Below are positions 50,773-59,410 of a DNA stretch of 64,000 nucleotides, piece after piece. The position numbers and the translations under genes are program-made. This DNA comes from Psychrobacillus psychrodurans. GTDB lineage: Bacteria; Bacillota; Bacilli; Bacillales_A; Planococcaceae. The DNA is taken from NCBI RefSeq assembly GCF_027563345.1, contig NZ_JAMKBK010000006.1; one strand, given 5' to 3'. Position 1 is the stretch's first letter; each line of letters begins with the position of its first letter. The notes beneath the pieces were generated by a model. The model was not told where the DNA came from, ran no database searches, and saw only the letters and a program-made list of their open reading frames with translations.

Positions 50773-51654
50773 ATGAATAAACGTAAAAAAGCAGTGGTCG
50801 ACCATGCAATATCTTTATTTGTAGAGCAAGGAATCGCTAATACATCGATACAAGATATTTTAGAAAGGGCAAGTATCTCTAAGGGAACCTTTTATAATTA
50901 TTTTTCATCTAAAAATGATTGTGTAGAAGCAATTTTAGAACAGGCACGCTACGATGCTACATTAATGCGAAGCGGGCAAATGTTAGGTAAGGATGCTAAG
51001 GATCGGGATGTATTAGTAGAACAAATTACAGTTTTATTACTAATTAACCAGTCTAGAGGATTAGATATGATTTATGAAGAAATCTTACATTCAGGCGACA
51101 AAGAGTTAAAGAAATTAGTACTAAAATCAAGAGTACTTGAGCTACAGTGGTTAGGTCAGCGTTTTATCGAAGTATTTGGGGAAGAAATACGAAGCCATTC
51201 ATTTGAAGCAGCAGTCATTTATTATGGCATATTACAGCACTTAACATTCACAGGTCGATTAATGAATCAGCAGGATTTTAAGTTTGAAATTGTTATAAAA
51301 AACGCATTACGTTATATAGAAAAAATTGTGGAGATGCTCATGCATGAACAGACGAGCGTTTTAAATACAGATGACTTACATAAATTCATAAGTTCATTTG
51401 TAGCTATTGAATTGACTCGTAAGGAAGTCGTTGAACAATTAGAACAGTTTAAAAAAAGTAACGATTTCACCAAAAATCAGCAGGAGATTATGGAAGCCGT
51501 TACACAGGAGCTTGAGCAACAGCCAATACGAAATATTGTACTAGAATCATTATTACGAACAATGACCAATGAATTTAGCGATAGCGAAATGATACAAGTA
51601 GTAAAAGAACTTACTAGTGGGCTTTGGTATTTAATGAAGCAACAGAAATTATAA
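50773..51654 (+). CDS. TetR family regulator, long form
   Basis: 293 aa, longer than typical TetR proteins. The helix-turn-helix is clear at residues about 5-50 (KAVVDHAISLFVEQGIANTS, ISKGTFYNYFSSKNDC). The long helical C-terminal part (about 190 residues plus) shows no known domain to me. It is divergent from the DHA2 pump with a 163-bp gap containing a TATAAT box at 50738-50743, and probably represses the pump. AAGAAGGAG precedes the ATG. Confidence 0.88.
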   Translation: MNKRKKAVVDHAISLFVEQGIANTSIQDILERASISKGTFYNYFSSKNDCVEAILEQARYDATLMRSGQMLGKDAKDRDVLVEQITVLLLINQSRGLDMIYEEILHSGDKELKKLVLKSRVLELQWLGQRFIEVFGEEIRSHSFEAAVIYYGILQHLTFTGRLMNQQDFKFEIVIKNALRYIEKIVEMLMHEQTSVLNTDDLHKFISSFVAIELTRKEVVEQLEQFKKSNDFTKNQQEIMEAVTQELEQQPIRNIVLESLLRTMTNEFSDSEMIQVVKELTSGLWYLMKQQKL

Positions 51655-52226
51655 AGTAATGTTCTTAAATATGTTTTCATTATTTATGCCCATGTACTGA
51701 AAAAATTAGAAGTAAATACAGGTGATTTATTTCTGGTAAATTTAGCACATTGGGTCATTATTAAACTAGTTCTTTTTTATGAAGAGACCACAAACTCCTG
51801 GACAGCTTATCTATGTACGCTTTAAGTATTGTTAAGGATGGTTATCGATAGTTAGAAATTTCAAATTTGTATCAATGATGACAGATATAACAAAATTAAA
51901 ACTCGAAACAAAGCAATTAACCATCCCTAAATTAAATGGCTAGTATACCGGATGATTTTGCGGAAAAACTATTATATTGATTCTAGTGAAGGGGCGGTGA
52001 AGGTTCATTCCTCCCCGTGCAGAATGCGGACACCTATTCAACTAACTAAAGCTCATTATCATAAAAAGAACTTTTTACACTTTTCCTTCTTTTAACCACT
52101 TCCCAATTTAGTTGATTAAAGAAACTAGCTGTTTCCGATTTAGTTTACTTTTCCCATTAAAGTAGAGGGTCGTGACTGTTGTCATAACCCTCTTGTTATA
52201 ATGTTGATTATTTAATTGGTTGGGAT
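51655..52226. other. Gene-free stretch
   Basis: 570 bp with no credible gene. It contains CCTATTCAACTAACTAAAGC near 52030, reminiscent of the edge of the island repeat, and an imperfect hairpin AGAGGGT...ACCCTCT (about 52165-52194) that may terminate the SLH gene. The rest looks like decayed sequence. Confidence 0.5.
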
Positions 52227-54437
52227 TTAGTAATCGTACCTGAAATCTCTTCCCTTATTGGCGATTTCATATGCTAGGCGGATAGAGGACACTGCTAAAT
52301 CCGCATAGGTTACTTCTTTTGTTGGATTAAACTGGTTTTTTTCTGCCTTTACTAATCCAAGTGAGTTTGCCAAAACCACGTATCCTGTGTTTTCCACTTT
52401 CACTTTTTTGCTGTCTGTAAATTCATTTTTAAAAATATTGTTTTGTTTTGCTGCTTGCTCAAGACCTAGTGCCCGAATATACCATACTGCTAGCTCTTCT
52501 TTCGTAATAGGACTATTTACATCAAAGGTCTTCTGGTCAGTTTTCAAAATCCCCGCTTCCACTGCACGCTCAATTGCTTGATAGGAGGCATGTTTAGGGT
52601 CAACGTTTGTATAGGATTGTTTTATACTCTCTGAATCTCTATGATTGCTTGTCTCATAAATATACGTTAAGGAATTCATCATAATCTTAATTGCTTCCCC
52701 TCTAGACACTGTTGCATCCCCGTTAAAGGTTTTTGGATCATTAACTGTCAATACCTTTGCCTTAATCAAATAGTTCAGCTCTGCAGCTGCAGTTGGATGA
52801 GAAACCTCAGGAGTCACTTCCATATTGTACTGGTTAATCCAATTGCCCGAATCGGCTTCTAACACATTAAAGGCAGTTTCATTAAATGTTGGAGAGTATA
52901 TTAAATTATAATGTTTATTTTCTTTCTTTTGATTTTCTTTCCAATAGCTCATTTTTATACTTAACGCTTTACTCAAAATATCCTCAGCTTCTTTTGTAGA
53001 GATTACCCCCTCTAAAGACGGCCACTCCTCAATCTGTGGTCTAACTACATTTAAATTGTCTAAAGAACCATCTTTATGAATATTTACACTAATTTGATCT
53101 CCCATAACCATAACTCCATTAACTATTCGAGGGAAGGTTATATAGTAATTGCCCATTGTTTCATCGTGATAACCTTCCTCTAAAGGCATAGCGTATTCAT
53201 GAAGGTATGAAGGTACCAAATCCTTTAAATACTTAACTGCTTGAGCAATCACCTCTTCTTTAGAAATTGTGACCTCCTCTTTAGTCTCATCCATTTCGAC
53301 CAATAAACCATTTTGAGTATTATGATACTGGAGCAGCTCCCCAGTTTTCTTATCAAATTCTAATGTAGACCCACTTCCACTATTACCGTAATTATACATA
53401 TAGTGAACACTAAATATTTCTTGGCCATTACTGTTTTTTAATTCTTCAACGGATTGAATGCTTAACTTAATTTTGTTTGATTTCACTTGTAATAACTTTT
53501 CTGCTGCTTTCTTTGCATCTTCCTTTGTTATCCCATTTTGTTTGGCTGGCAATGCAGTTTCTGTAACCTTTACATATTTCTTTTTATTTGGTTGTTCTAC
53601 TACAAAGTCTTTACCGTTAAACCACTCACCTGTAATAGCATTTATGCTTAGAACATCAGGCACATAAACCAGCTTCACATCATTTTCACCAGTTTCATAG
53701 TTAGTGTTAACTTGATATTGAAGTTTCGCAGTGAGATTTCCTTTAACTTTTTCTAATGCTTCTTTTCGATCTTTTACTTTTTTTACATCTTCAAAAGTAG
53801 GAGATTTAGTTATATGTGAACCAGAGAAGCCTACAATTTCTCCGTTTCCGAGAACGGTTACGCTTACACTTTGGTCAGCAATTTCAACATCATCCTTCAT
53901 ACGATTAAAAGAAAAGGAATAACTTATGGGCCTAGTTAAAATTTGCTTTGAATAATTATAGTAATCATTATAATCCTCACCTAGTTTATAATTGCCATCT
54001 TTGAGGAATTTCTTAACGAAATCGGTTGCAACTTTTTTTGCTTCCTCTTTAGAGAACTTAGCTGGAAACAACGCGTCTGGAGTGCTAACAGGGTCGTAGT
54101 TAAATGATTCTATCTCGAAATCTTCTCCATAAAATCCTATGCTTCCATGAATATCCTTCCCATTTTGCAGCTTATTAAAAAATAAATGAAACCTTGTCGT
54201 CTCATCACCAGGATACGTATTAGAACTCATATGAAAATCACTAGCATTCACAAAGTCGAAAATCCCAGGAAAAGTAGAACGAAACTTTTTAAGCAAGTCC
54301 TCCTTAGTAACAATCTCTCCTGTAGCGGCCACCTGCGCTACAAGTTGCTCTTCTACTGTACTTACTGCACTAGTAGCCGATGAAAACATACCAATTGATA
54401 AAACTGATGCTGTTAATATAATTCCTATCTTCTTCAA
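52227..54437 (-). CDS. Surface protein with YcdB/YcdC (PepSY-like) repeats and SLH domains
   Basis: 736 aa from a TTG at 54437 with AAGGGGG upstream. Signal peptide at residues 1-24 (MKKIGIILTASVLSIGMFSS). Residues about 40-560 contain repeated YcdB/YcdC-type segments (FSKEEAKKVATDFVKKFLKD; DAKKAAEKLLQVKSNKIKLS; ITGEWFNG). The last 180 residues hold three S-layer homology units (TVSRGEAIKIMMNSLTYI; PITKEELAVWYIRALGL; EVTYADLAVSSIRLAYE), which bind pyruvylated cell-wall polymers. It is a wall-attached exported protein; the YcdB part may regulate peptidases, by analogy with PepSY domains. Confidence 0.9.
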   Translation of the reverse strand: MKKIGIILTASVLSIGMFSSATSAVSTVEEQLVAQVAATGEIVTKEDLLKKFRSTFPGIFDFVNASDFHMSSNTYPGDETTRFHLFFNKLQNGKDIHGSIGFYGEDFEIESFNYDPVSTPDALFPAKFSKEEAKKVATDFVKKFLKDGNYKLGEDYNDYYNYSKQILTRPISYSFSFNRMKDDVEIADQSVSVTVLGNGEIVGFSGSHITKSPTFEDVKKVKDRKEALEKVKGNLTAKLQYQVNTNYETGENDVKLVYVPDVLSINAITGEWFNGKDFVVEQPNKKKYVKVTETALPAKQNGITKEDAKKAAEKLLQVKSNKIKLSIQSVEELKNSNGQEIFSVHYMYNYGNSGSGSTLEFDKKTGELLQYHNTQNGLLVEMDETKEEVTISKEEVIAQAVKYLKDLVPSYLHEYAMPLEEGYHDETMGNYYITFPRIVNGVMVMGDQISVNIHKDGSLDNLNVVRPQIEEWPSLEGVISTKEAEDILSKALSIKMSYWKENQKKENKHYNLIYSPTFNETAFNVLEADSGNWINQYNMEVTPEVSHPTAAAELNYLIKAKVLTVNDPKTFNGDATVSRGEAIKIMMNSLTYIYETSNHRDSESIKQSYTNVDPKHASYQAIERAVEAGILKTDQKTFDVNSPITKEELAVWYIRALGLEQAAKQNNIFKNEFTDSKKVKVENTGYVVLANSLGLVKAEKNQFNPTKEVTYADLAVSSIRLAYEIANKGRDFRYDY

Positions 54438-54538
54438 ATCAAATTGCCCCCTTTTACGGTAATAATTATATTGTAAAGCAAATTCTGGAAATTTGGAATT
54501 AATATATTTTAATTATTATAACTATTCTTTGAATTTAG

Positions 54539-54564
54539 AGACCATACTTTATAAAGTATGGTCT
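54539..54564. other. Perfect 26-bp palindrome
   Basis: AGACCATACTTTA and its exact reverse complement abut. It lies about 100 bp before the SLH gene and 190 bp before ppiB. There is no T-run on either side, so an operator is as likely as a terminator. Confidence 0.5.
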
Positions 54565-54691
54565 GCATATATTAGTGGTGTTTAACTATTTCTTCTTGTT
54601 CAACTTGCCTTTACTTTTATTAGATAAGCATTTGAGAACATTAGGCTCGTTCTTCACAACATTATATAAAATTATTGTACAGTCTCTGTTT

Positions 54692-54721
54692 TTGGAAAAT
54701 GCTCCGGGTACATGCTATACT
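54692..54721 (+). promoter_or_regulatory. Probable promoter of ppiB
   Basis: TTGGAA at 54692-54697, 18-bp spacer, TATACT at 54716-54721, then AAAAAGGAG and the ppiB ATG at 54757. Confidence 0.5.
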
Positions 54722-54756
54722 AATGAAGGATTTATACGAAAAAGGAGTGTTTTTAA

Positions 54757-55197
54757 ATGACAAAAAAAGGTTATTTCTTAATGGATTCTGGAGAAAAAAT
54801 TGAATTTGATTTATTCCCTAATGAGGCACCAAACACAGTAGCAAACTTCGAAGAGTTAGCAAACAGTGGATTTTATAACGGAGTAGTTTTCCATCGCGTA
54901 ATTCCTGGTTTCGTAAGCCAAGGTGGAGACCCAACTGGTACAGGTATGGGTGGAAGCGGAAAAACAATTAAATGTGAAACTGAAGGAAACCCACACAAAC
55001 ACCAAGCAGGAAGTCTTTCTATGGCGCATGCTGGTAAAGATACAGGTTCTAGCCAATTTTTCATCGTTCACGAGCCACAGCCACATTTAAACGGTGTTCA
55101 TACTGTTTTTGGACAAGTTACAAGTGGTCTTGAAGTAGCAAAAGCTATGAAAAATGGCGCTAAAATGGAAAAAGTAGAAGTTTTCGACGCTGAATAG
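54757..55197 (+). CDS. ppiB: Cyclophilin-type peptidyl-prolyl cis-trans isomerase
   Basis: 146 aa, the length of the cytoplasmic PpiB of Bacillus. Active-site residues are in place: Arg in VVFHRVIPGFVSQGGDP, SMAHAGKDTGSSQFFI and HLNGVHTVFGQV. It speeds cis-trans turnover at prolyl bonds during folding. AAAAGGAG precedes the ATG. No terminator of simple form follows directly; a strong hairpin at 55238-55276 may serve. Confidence 0.96.
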   Translation: MTKKGYFLMDSGEKIEFDLFPNEAPNTVANFEELANSGFYNGVVFHRVIPGFVSQGGDPTGTGMGGSGKTIKCETEGNPHKHQAGSLSMAHAGKDTGSSQFFIVHEPQPHLNGVHTVFGQVTSGLEVAKAMKNGAKMEKVEVFDAE

Positions 55198-55237
55198 AAA
55201 AGCGGCAGACTCCGCATTGTAGCGAAAAGAGCTGGAA

Positions 55238-55276
55238 GACTTGGAGTAAAAGGCACTTTTTGCCTTTTTCCAAGTC
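55238..55276. terminator. Strong compound hairpin after ppiB
   Basis: GACTTGG pairs with CCAAGTC and inside AAAAGGCA with TGCCTTTT. It sits in a GC-richer block (55199-55318, ending TGTCTAGAGCTAGACAG) that looks like another dispersed intergenic element. Confidence 0.6.
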
Positions 55277-55340
55277 TGAAGCGGACGAGCTACTGGTGTC
55301 TAGAGCTAGACAGTATTAAAAAAAATATCTTTTTTTAAAA

Positions 55341-55370
55341 AGCAGCTACCCAATAACTTGAGTAGCTGCT
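55341..55370. terminator. Hairpin, left member of a duplicated pair
   Basis: AGCAGCTAC/GTAGCTGCT around CCAATAACTTGA. Nearly identical to the hairpin at 55659-55688. A T run lies left of it and CTTAAG right of it. Confidence 0.65.
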
Positions 55371-55490
55371 TAAGCTTGACGACAAAAATATTTTTATAAA
55401 CTGCTATGAGTAATAATAAATATCTTTAAAGAGGTTGCTTTATCTAAATAAAAGTATATATAGTAGAAACCTTTAAGGAGTTGTTTATAA

Positions 55491-55606
55491 GGCAAGGACC
55501 ACCACGAAGACTCCTGTGGGAACAGCTTGAGCAGAAGACCCCGCAGGAACGCAGTGACGAGGAGGCTGAAGCCAAGCCCACGGAAAGCGAAGTGGTGGTC
55601 CTTGCC
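55491..55606 (-). repeat. GC-rich structured intergenic element, copy E
   Basis: Perfect 15-bp outer arms GGCAAGGACCACCAC (55491-55505) and GTGGTGGTCCTTGCC (55592-55606). The core (GACTCCTGTGGGAACAGC, then GAGGCTGAAGCCAAGCCCAC and GGAAAGCG) matches copy B. Open frames through it on either strand are artefacts. Confidence 0.88.
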
Positions 55607-55658
55607 GATTTTAGTATACAACTCTATGCACCAAAAATTGAGTTTGTCTACAGTCTGA

Positions 55659-55691
55659 AGCAGCTACCCAATAACTTGGGTAGCTGCTTTT
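55659..55691. terminator. Hairpin, right member of the pair; terminates the DUF1648 gene
   Basis: AGCAGCTACCC pairs with GGGTAGCTGCT, followed by TTTTCTT on the plus strand. It ends 2 bp before the DUF1648 stop on the minus strand. Confidence 0.75.
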
Positions 55692-55692
55692 C

Positions 55693-56799
55693 TTATAATA
55701 CAATCGATATTCCAACTATAAGAATTAGAGGTACTAGTAAGACAATCCAACTGATAGGATGAGCAAAATTTAACGTCCAACCTACACCAAATCGCTTTTC
55801 TACCATAATACTTGGATCATTTTTGTTCATGTAAAATAATCCACCCTTCCAGTATTGGTCGTCGTCAATAGCAATTTTGTTTTCTATGGTTACACTATTT
55901 CTTTCAGCTTTTAGTCGTGATCCGCTTTGCCCCACTTTTAGAGCATAAATACCAACAACCGCAAATGTTAATACTAAAAAGCTCAGAGGTAGGGTCCACA
56001 TGATTATCGGTGATGATATTTCTGGATGAATTGTTTGTAAGTGAAAGTAACCCATCATAAGCGTTATACCAATTGTGATAAAGAGCGCTAATAAACTTGT
56101 ATATTTTCGAAACGCGAGTTGCTGTGCAAGGGAAGATTTTTTATTGGTCGGATTAATTCGAGCACCTGAAAATTTCATACCTTCACTCACTGAAAGGAAC
56201 AAAACCTGCATAACTAGTAAAATTAGTGGCAGTGCAATTACACTAAAATATGTTTTTTTGCTAAATGCATCTGCTTCCCCAGTAGGTCCCCAATGAGTAG
56301 GAATCATCTCTGGCATTTGATCATATTTCATAAATGTATAAATGATTAACCCTACGGTAACTATCATAGGAATGATAAAGATTACACGAGGTATTAGTTT
56401 GAGCTTTTCTTGAAACTTTACATCGACTACTCTCACTTCGCTTTTACCACTTAACCACCTTTGCGTTTCTTTCCTTTTTTTAACCCCAAGGTGCATTATA
56501 AAATAATAACCAATGCTCACGAATAACGTTGTAAACTGAACACTTACGCCTGCTAGAGCCAGTGTTTCCTCTGTTGGTTTTTGTGTCGTTCCCCACCACA
56601 GATAGCTTATCAATACGATCAAACCAAATGTTAACACAAACGTAGTGTATTTACTTTTCAGCTTCATCACTACCGGATCTTTTACGTGGCTATCCGGTAC
56701 ATACACTCCAAATGCTTCTGTTGGCTTTAAAAACTTTGGTGTAAATGCTTGTAAAACTGTGATAAAAAATAGGATGAATCCAAACAAAACAATAGTCAT
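55693..56799 (-). CDS. DUF1648/DUF5808 membrane protein (SdpI-like)
   Basis: 368 aa with about eight hydrophobic segments. The DUF1648 signature is present as MPEMIPTHWGPTGEADAFSK, and the C-terminal DUF5808 as WKGGLFYMNKNDPSIMVEKR followed by GVGWTLNFAHP. Related to the SdpI immunity protein of Bacillus, but many such proteins have no known toxin partner. The ATG at 56799 overlaps the GntR stop (4 bp), which gives a two-gene operon. GGAGGGG precedes the start. Confidence 0.9.
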   Translation of the reverse strand: MTIVLFGFILFFITVLQAFTPKFLKPTEAFGVYVPDSHVKDPVVMKLKSKYTTFVLTFGLIVLISYLWWGTTQKPTEETLALAGVSVQFTTLFVSIGYYFIMHLGVKKRKETQRWLSGKSEVRVVDVKFQEKLKLIPRVIFIIPMIVTVGLIIYTFMKYDQMPEMIPTHWGPTGEADAFSKKTYFSVIALPLILLVMQVLFLSVSEGMKFSGARINPTNKKSSLAQQLAFRKYTSLLALFITIGITLMMGYFHLQTIHPEISSPIIMWTLPLSFLVLTFAVVGIYALKVGQSGSRLKAERNSVTIENKIAIDDDQYWKGGLFYMNKNDPSIMVEKRFGVGWTLNFAHPISWIVLLVPLILIVGISIVL

Positions 56800-57185
56800 T
56801 CGTTCCCCTCCTCAATATTTTGCACAAGCTTACGTACCATAACCACTAGTTCTTCTTCCGAGAGCTTTAGGACTAACCCCTCTGTTACAAATGGTCGTAG
56901 TTGTGCTTCTAATTTATGCTTTTCTTCCTCTGAAGCCTTCGGAATACCATTCGGCTGAATTATTACTCCCGATTTTGCCACTATTTGTATAAACTCTTTT
57001 TCCTCTAGATAGTGATAAGCCTTATTTACTGTATGCATATTCATTCCTAAATCGCTCGCAAATGCTCTTACAGATGGTAGCGAGTCACCTGGTTTTAATT
57101 CACCTCGTACCATACCCTCCATAAGTTGGTGGGCTAGCTGCAAATAGATGGGGACATCAGAATCAGATTTTATTTCAATAAACAT
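56796..57185 (-). CDS. GntR family regulator (YhcF type)
   Basis: 129 aa from the ATG at 57185, which is preceded by AAGGAGGGTGAC; a longer frame to 57230 is not needed. Winged helix: VPIYLQLAHQLMEGMVRGEL, PSVRAFASDLGMNMHTVNKA, then a short helical tail with EEKHKLEAQLRPFVTEGLVL. It probably autoregulates and controls the overlapping DUF1648 gene. This GntR/DUF1648 pair is common in bacilli. Confidence 0.9.
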   Translation of the reverse strand: MFIEIKSDSDVPIYLQLAHQLMEGMVRGELKPGDSLPSVRAFASDLGMNMHTVNKAYHYLEEKEFIQIVAKSGVIIQPNGIPKASEEEKHKLEAQLRPFVTEGLVLKLSEEELVVMVRKLVQNIEEGNE

Positions 57186-57262
57186 GAAGTCACCCTCCTT
57201 AGTTTTTGTTCTATATATAGCATAACACATTTGTTCTATGTATAGTAGAGCAAAATTAAAAA

Positions 57263-57288
57263 ATCCTACTTTTAAATATAAGTAGGAT
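57263..57288 (-). terminator. Terminator after dsdA
   Basis: ATCCTACTT pairs with AAGTAGGAT; on the minus strand TTTTTT follows. It lies about 90 bp beyond the D-serine ammonia-lyase stop. Confidence 0.75.
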
Positions 57289-57379
57289 CAGAATATACTT
57301 CGTCCCGCATTAACTAGCAGGATTATTAAAATCGCCTCGACTTGTATGTCGTGAGACTCTAACTACAAGGCTTGTAGTT

Positions 57380-58684
57380 TTATTTCCCAAGAAATTGCTT
57401 TCCTTTTTCATAATAAACCTTCATTTCCTGAGAAGGAACCATTCCTCCTCCTGTTGCCCACACAATATGTGTTGCATTTTGTATGGAAACTCCTAGTTTC
57501 TTAAGTTGAATTGGTCCTGTCATACCTGCCAATGCAGATGGCTCTAATAGAATATTCTCTGCGTCTGCCAATAAGGCAAGTAGCTCATACATGGTTTGAT
57601 CACTTATAGTAATACTTCCGCTAATTAGCTGCTCAAGATTTTTACCTACAAATCCAGATGGTCGCCCCACCGCTAATCCGTCCGCATCCGTTTTGTTATC
57701 TAGCCCAATATCAGCCACTGATATTTTTTCATGTAGCCCCGTCATTAACCCAAGTAGCATGCAAGGCGAGTTCGTAGGCTCCGCAAAAAAACAATGCACA
57801 TGATCTCCGAATAAAAGCTTTAGTCCAAATGCAACTCCACCTGGTCCACCACCAACTCCGCAAGGTAAGTATACAAACAATGGGTGTTCGGCGTCGACAA
57901 TGGTTTGCATTTGTTCCAGTTGAGTTTTCAATCTACTTGCTGCAACGGCATACCCGACAAATAAGTCAACAGAATTTTCGTCGTCGATAAAAAAGCAAGA
58001 CGAATCCTTGTCCGCTTGTTTTCTGCCTTCCTTTACCGCAATACTATAATCAAAATCGTACTCTACGACTGTTACACCTTTTGCACGGAGCATATCTTTT
58101 TTCCATTGCTTCGCATCACTAGACATATGCACAGTCACTTGAAACCCAAACTTAGCACTGATTATCCCGATGCTAAGTCCTAAATTTCCAGTCGACCCTA
58201 CTGCAATTGAATAGTTAGAAAAAAATTGTGTGAATTTTTCTGTTGTGAGTAGTGCATAATCATCTGTTATTTTCAATAAATCCTCTTGTATAGCAATTTG
58301 CTCTGCAATTTTAAGTACCTCATAGATACCACCACGAGCCTTTATAGATCCTGATATCGGTAAGGCATTATCACATTTTAATAATAATTCTCCATCAAAA
58401 TCTGTGTGAAAGAATTCCTTTAAGCTGGATTCCATAGTTGGAATTTTTACAAGCGGTGACTCAATAATCCCTTTTGCTTTTGCAGTCTCTGGAAAAGCAA
58501 TACGCAAATAAGATGCAAAACGATCTAAACGATCGCTTGCATCTTGTACCATTTCAGCAGTAATAAATACGTTTTTCAACGCATCCTCTGAATTTATTTT
58601 GTTTGGATTGAACCATATTATTTCTTCCTTGTTTTGCATATTGGAGATTAAGGGAAATCTCCCTTCTAATTGCTGTTTATCCAT
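57380..58684 (-). CDS. dsdA: D-serine ammonia-lyase (D-serine dehydratase)
   Basis: 434 aa, close to the family length of about 440. The PLP Lys is in LPISGSIKARGGIYEV; the glycine-rich phosphate loop in CGVGGGPGGVAFGLKLL; the N-terminal WFNPN and ESPLVKIPTMES segments are characteristic of DsdA rather than other PLP dehydratases. It turns D-serine into pyruvate and ammonia and protects from D-serine. The GNAT gene lies 14 bp upstream in the same direction and may be co-transcribed. Confidence 0.95.
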   Translation of the reverse strand: MDKQQLEGRFPLISNMQNKEEIIWFNPNKINSEDALKNVFITAEMVQDASDRLDRFASYLRIAFPETAKAKGIIESPLVKIPTMESSLKEFFHTDFDGELLLKCDNALPISGSIKARGGIYEVLKIAEQIAIQEDLLKITDDYALLTTEKFTQFFSNYSIAVGSTGNLGLSIGIISAKFGFQVTVHMSSDAKQWKKDMLRAKGVTVVEYDFDYSIAVKEGRKQADKDSSCFFIDDENSVDLFVGYAVAASRLKTQLEQMQTIVDAEHPLFVYLPCGVGGGPGGVAFGLKLLFGDHVHCFFAEPTNSPCMLLGLMTGLHEKISVADIGLDNKTDADGLAVGRPSGFVGKNLEQLISGSITISDQTMYELLALLADAENILLEPSALAGMTGPIQLKKLGVSIQNATHIVWATGGGMVPSQEMKVYYEKGKQFLGK

Positions 58685-58698
58685 TAATATAACCCTTT

Positions 58699-59145
58699 CT
58701 ACTCTAAGCTCATCACATGAGTGACATCTGGCGAACGCTCGTCAAACAAAAATCCATTTGCACGATAAAATGAATCTGCTTTTGCGGATTCTGTTTTAGT
58801 CGTTATTTCTTTAAAGTGTCCTTTGGCATTTTCAGAAACAACCTTTAAGAGTTCACTTCCTACACCTTTCCTACGGTATTCCGGTAAAGTATAAAATCGG
58901 TATAGTCGAGCAGAGTTGTCAGCTTCACTAGCGTTATTTCGAAACAAACCGCCAATCGCCACTAGCTCATCTTCATCCCATGCTCCATAGATTGCCTCTC
59001 CCTGTTCACTGAAGCGATGCGTTCCGTCCTCATATTCTGATGCTAACCTTGATACGAAACGATAACCTTCTTTTTCACTTTCTTGAATTAGTTTGGATAC
59101 GTTGACTGCATTCAAATCTGAAATATTTTTCACTTCGATTGACAT
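58699..59145 (-). CDS. GNAT family N-acetyltransferase
   Basis: 148 aa. GNAT motifs: WDEDELVAIGGLFRNNASEA (strand 4), RLYRFYTLPEYRRKGVGSEL with the R-R-K-G-V-G acetyl-CoA loop, and ESAKADSFYRANGFLFDERS. A GGAGG site precedes the ATG at 59145. The substrate is unknown; the closeness to dsdA (14 bp) suggests co-transcription, perhaps acting on an amino acid, which is inference only. Confidence 0.87.
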   Translation of the reverse strand: MSIEVKNISDLNAVNVSKLIQESEKEGYRFVSRLASEYEDGTHRFSEQGEAIYGAWDEDELVAIGGLFRNNASEADNSARLYRFYTLPEYRRKGVGSELLKVVSENAKGHFKEITTKTESAKADSFYRANGFLFDERSPDVTHVMSLE

Positions 59146-59380
59146 ATACGTTCCTCCATTCTATTTTTGAAAAATGAACTCTTTGTTACTTTCTATACAG
59201 GGTGGCGAATCCCCTCTATACGTTTAATATATTTCAATCACCCATTTATTATACTGTGACGTCTTTGTTACAAATAATTAATAGAATAGCTAAACTAACT
59301 AAGTTTAACCACTTATTGTTTTAACGAGACTACACTTCATTATAAAGAGTTAACCCCGTTGAAATTCAGCCAAAAAATAA

Positions 59381-59405
59381 GCCCATGCTAAAAATTAGCA
59401 TGGGC
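59381..59405 (-). terminator. Terminator after trhO
   Basis: GCCCATGCTA, 5-nt loop, TAGCATGGGC; on the minus strand TTATTTTTTGG follows. It lies 5 bp beyond the stop of trhO. Confidence 0.9.
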
Positions 59406-59410
59406 GGAAC

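Noticed and set aside
55394..55762. Frames on both strands of 75-93 codons
   Set aside because: Produced by GC-rich element copy E and the paired hairpins.
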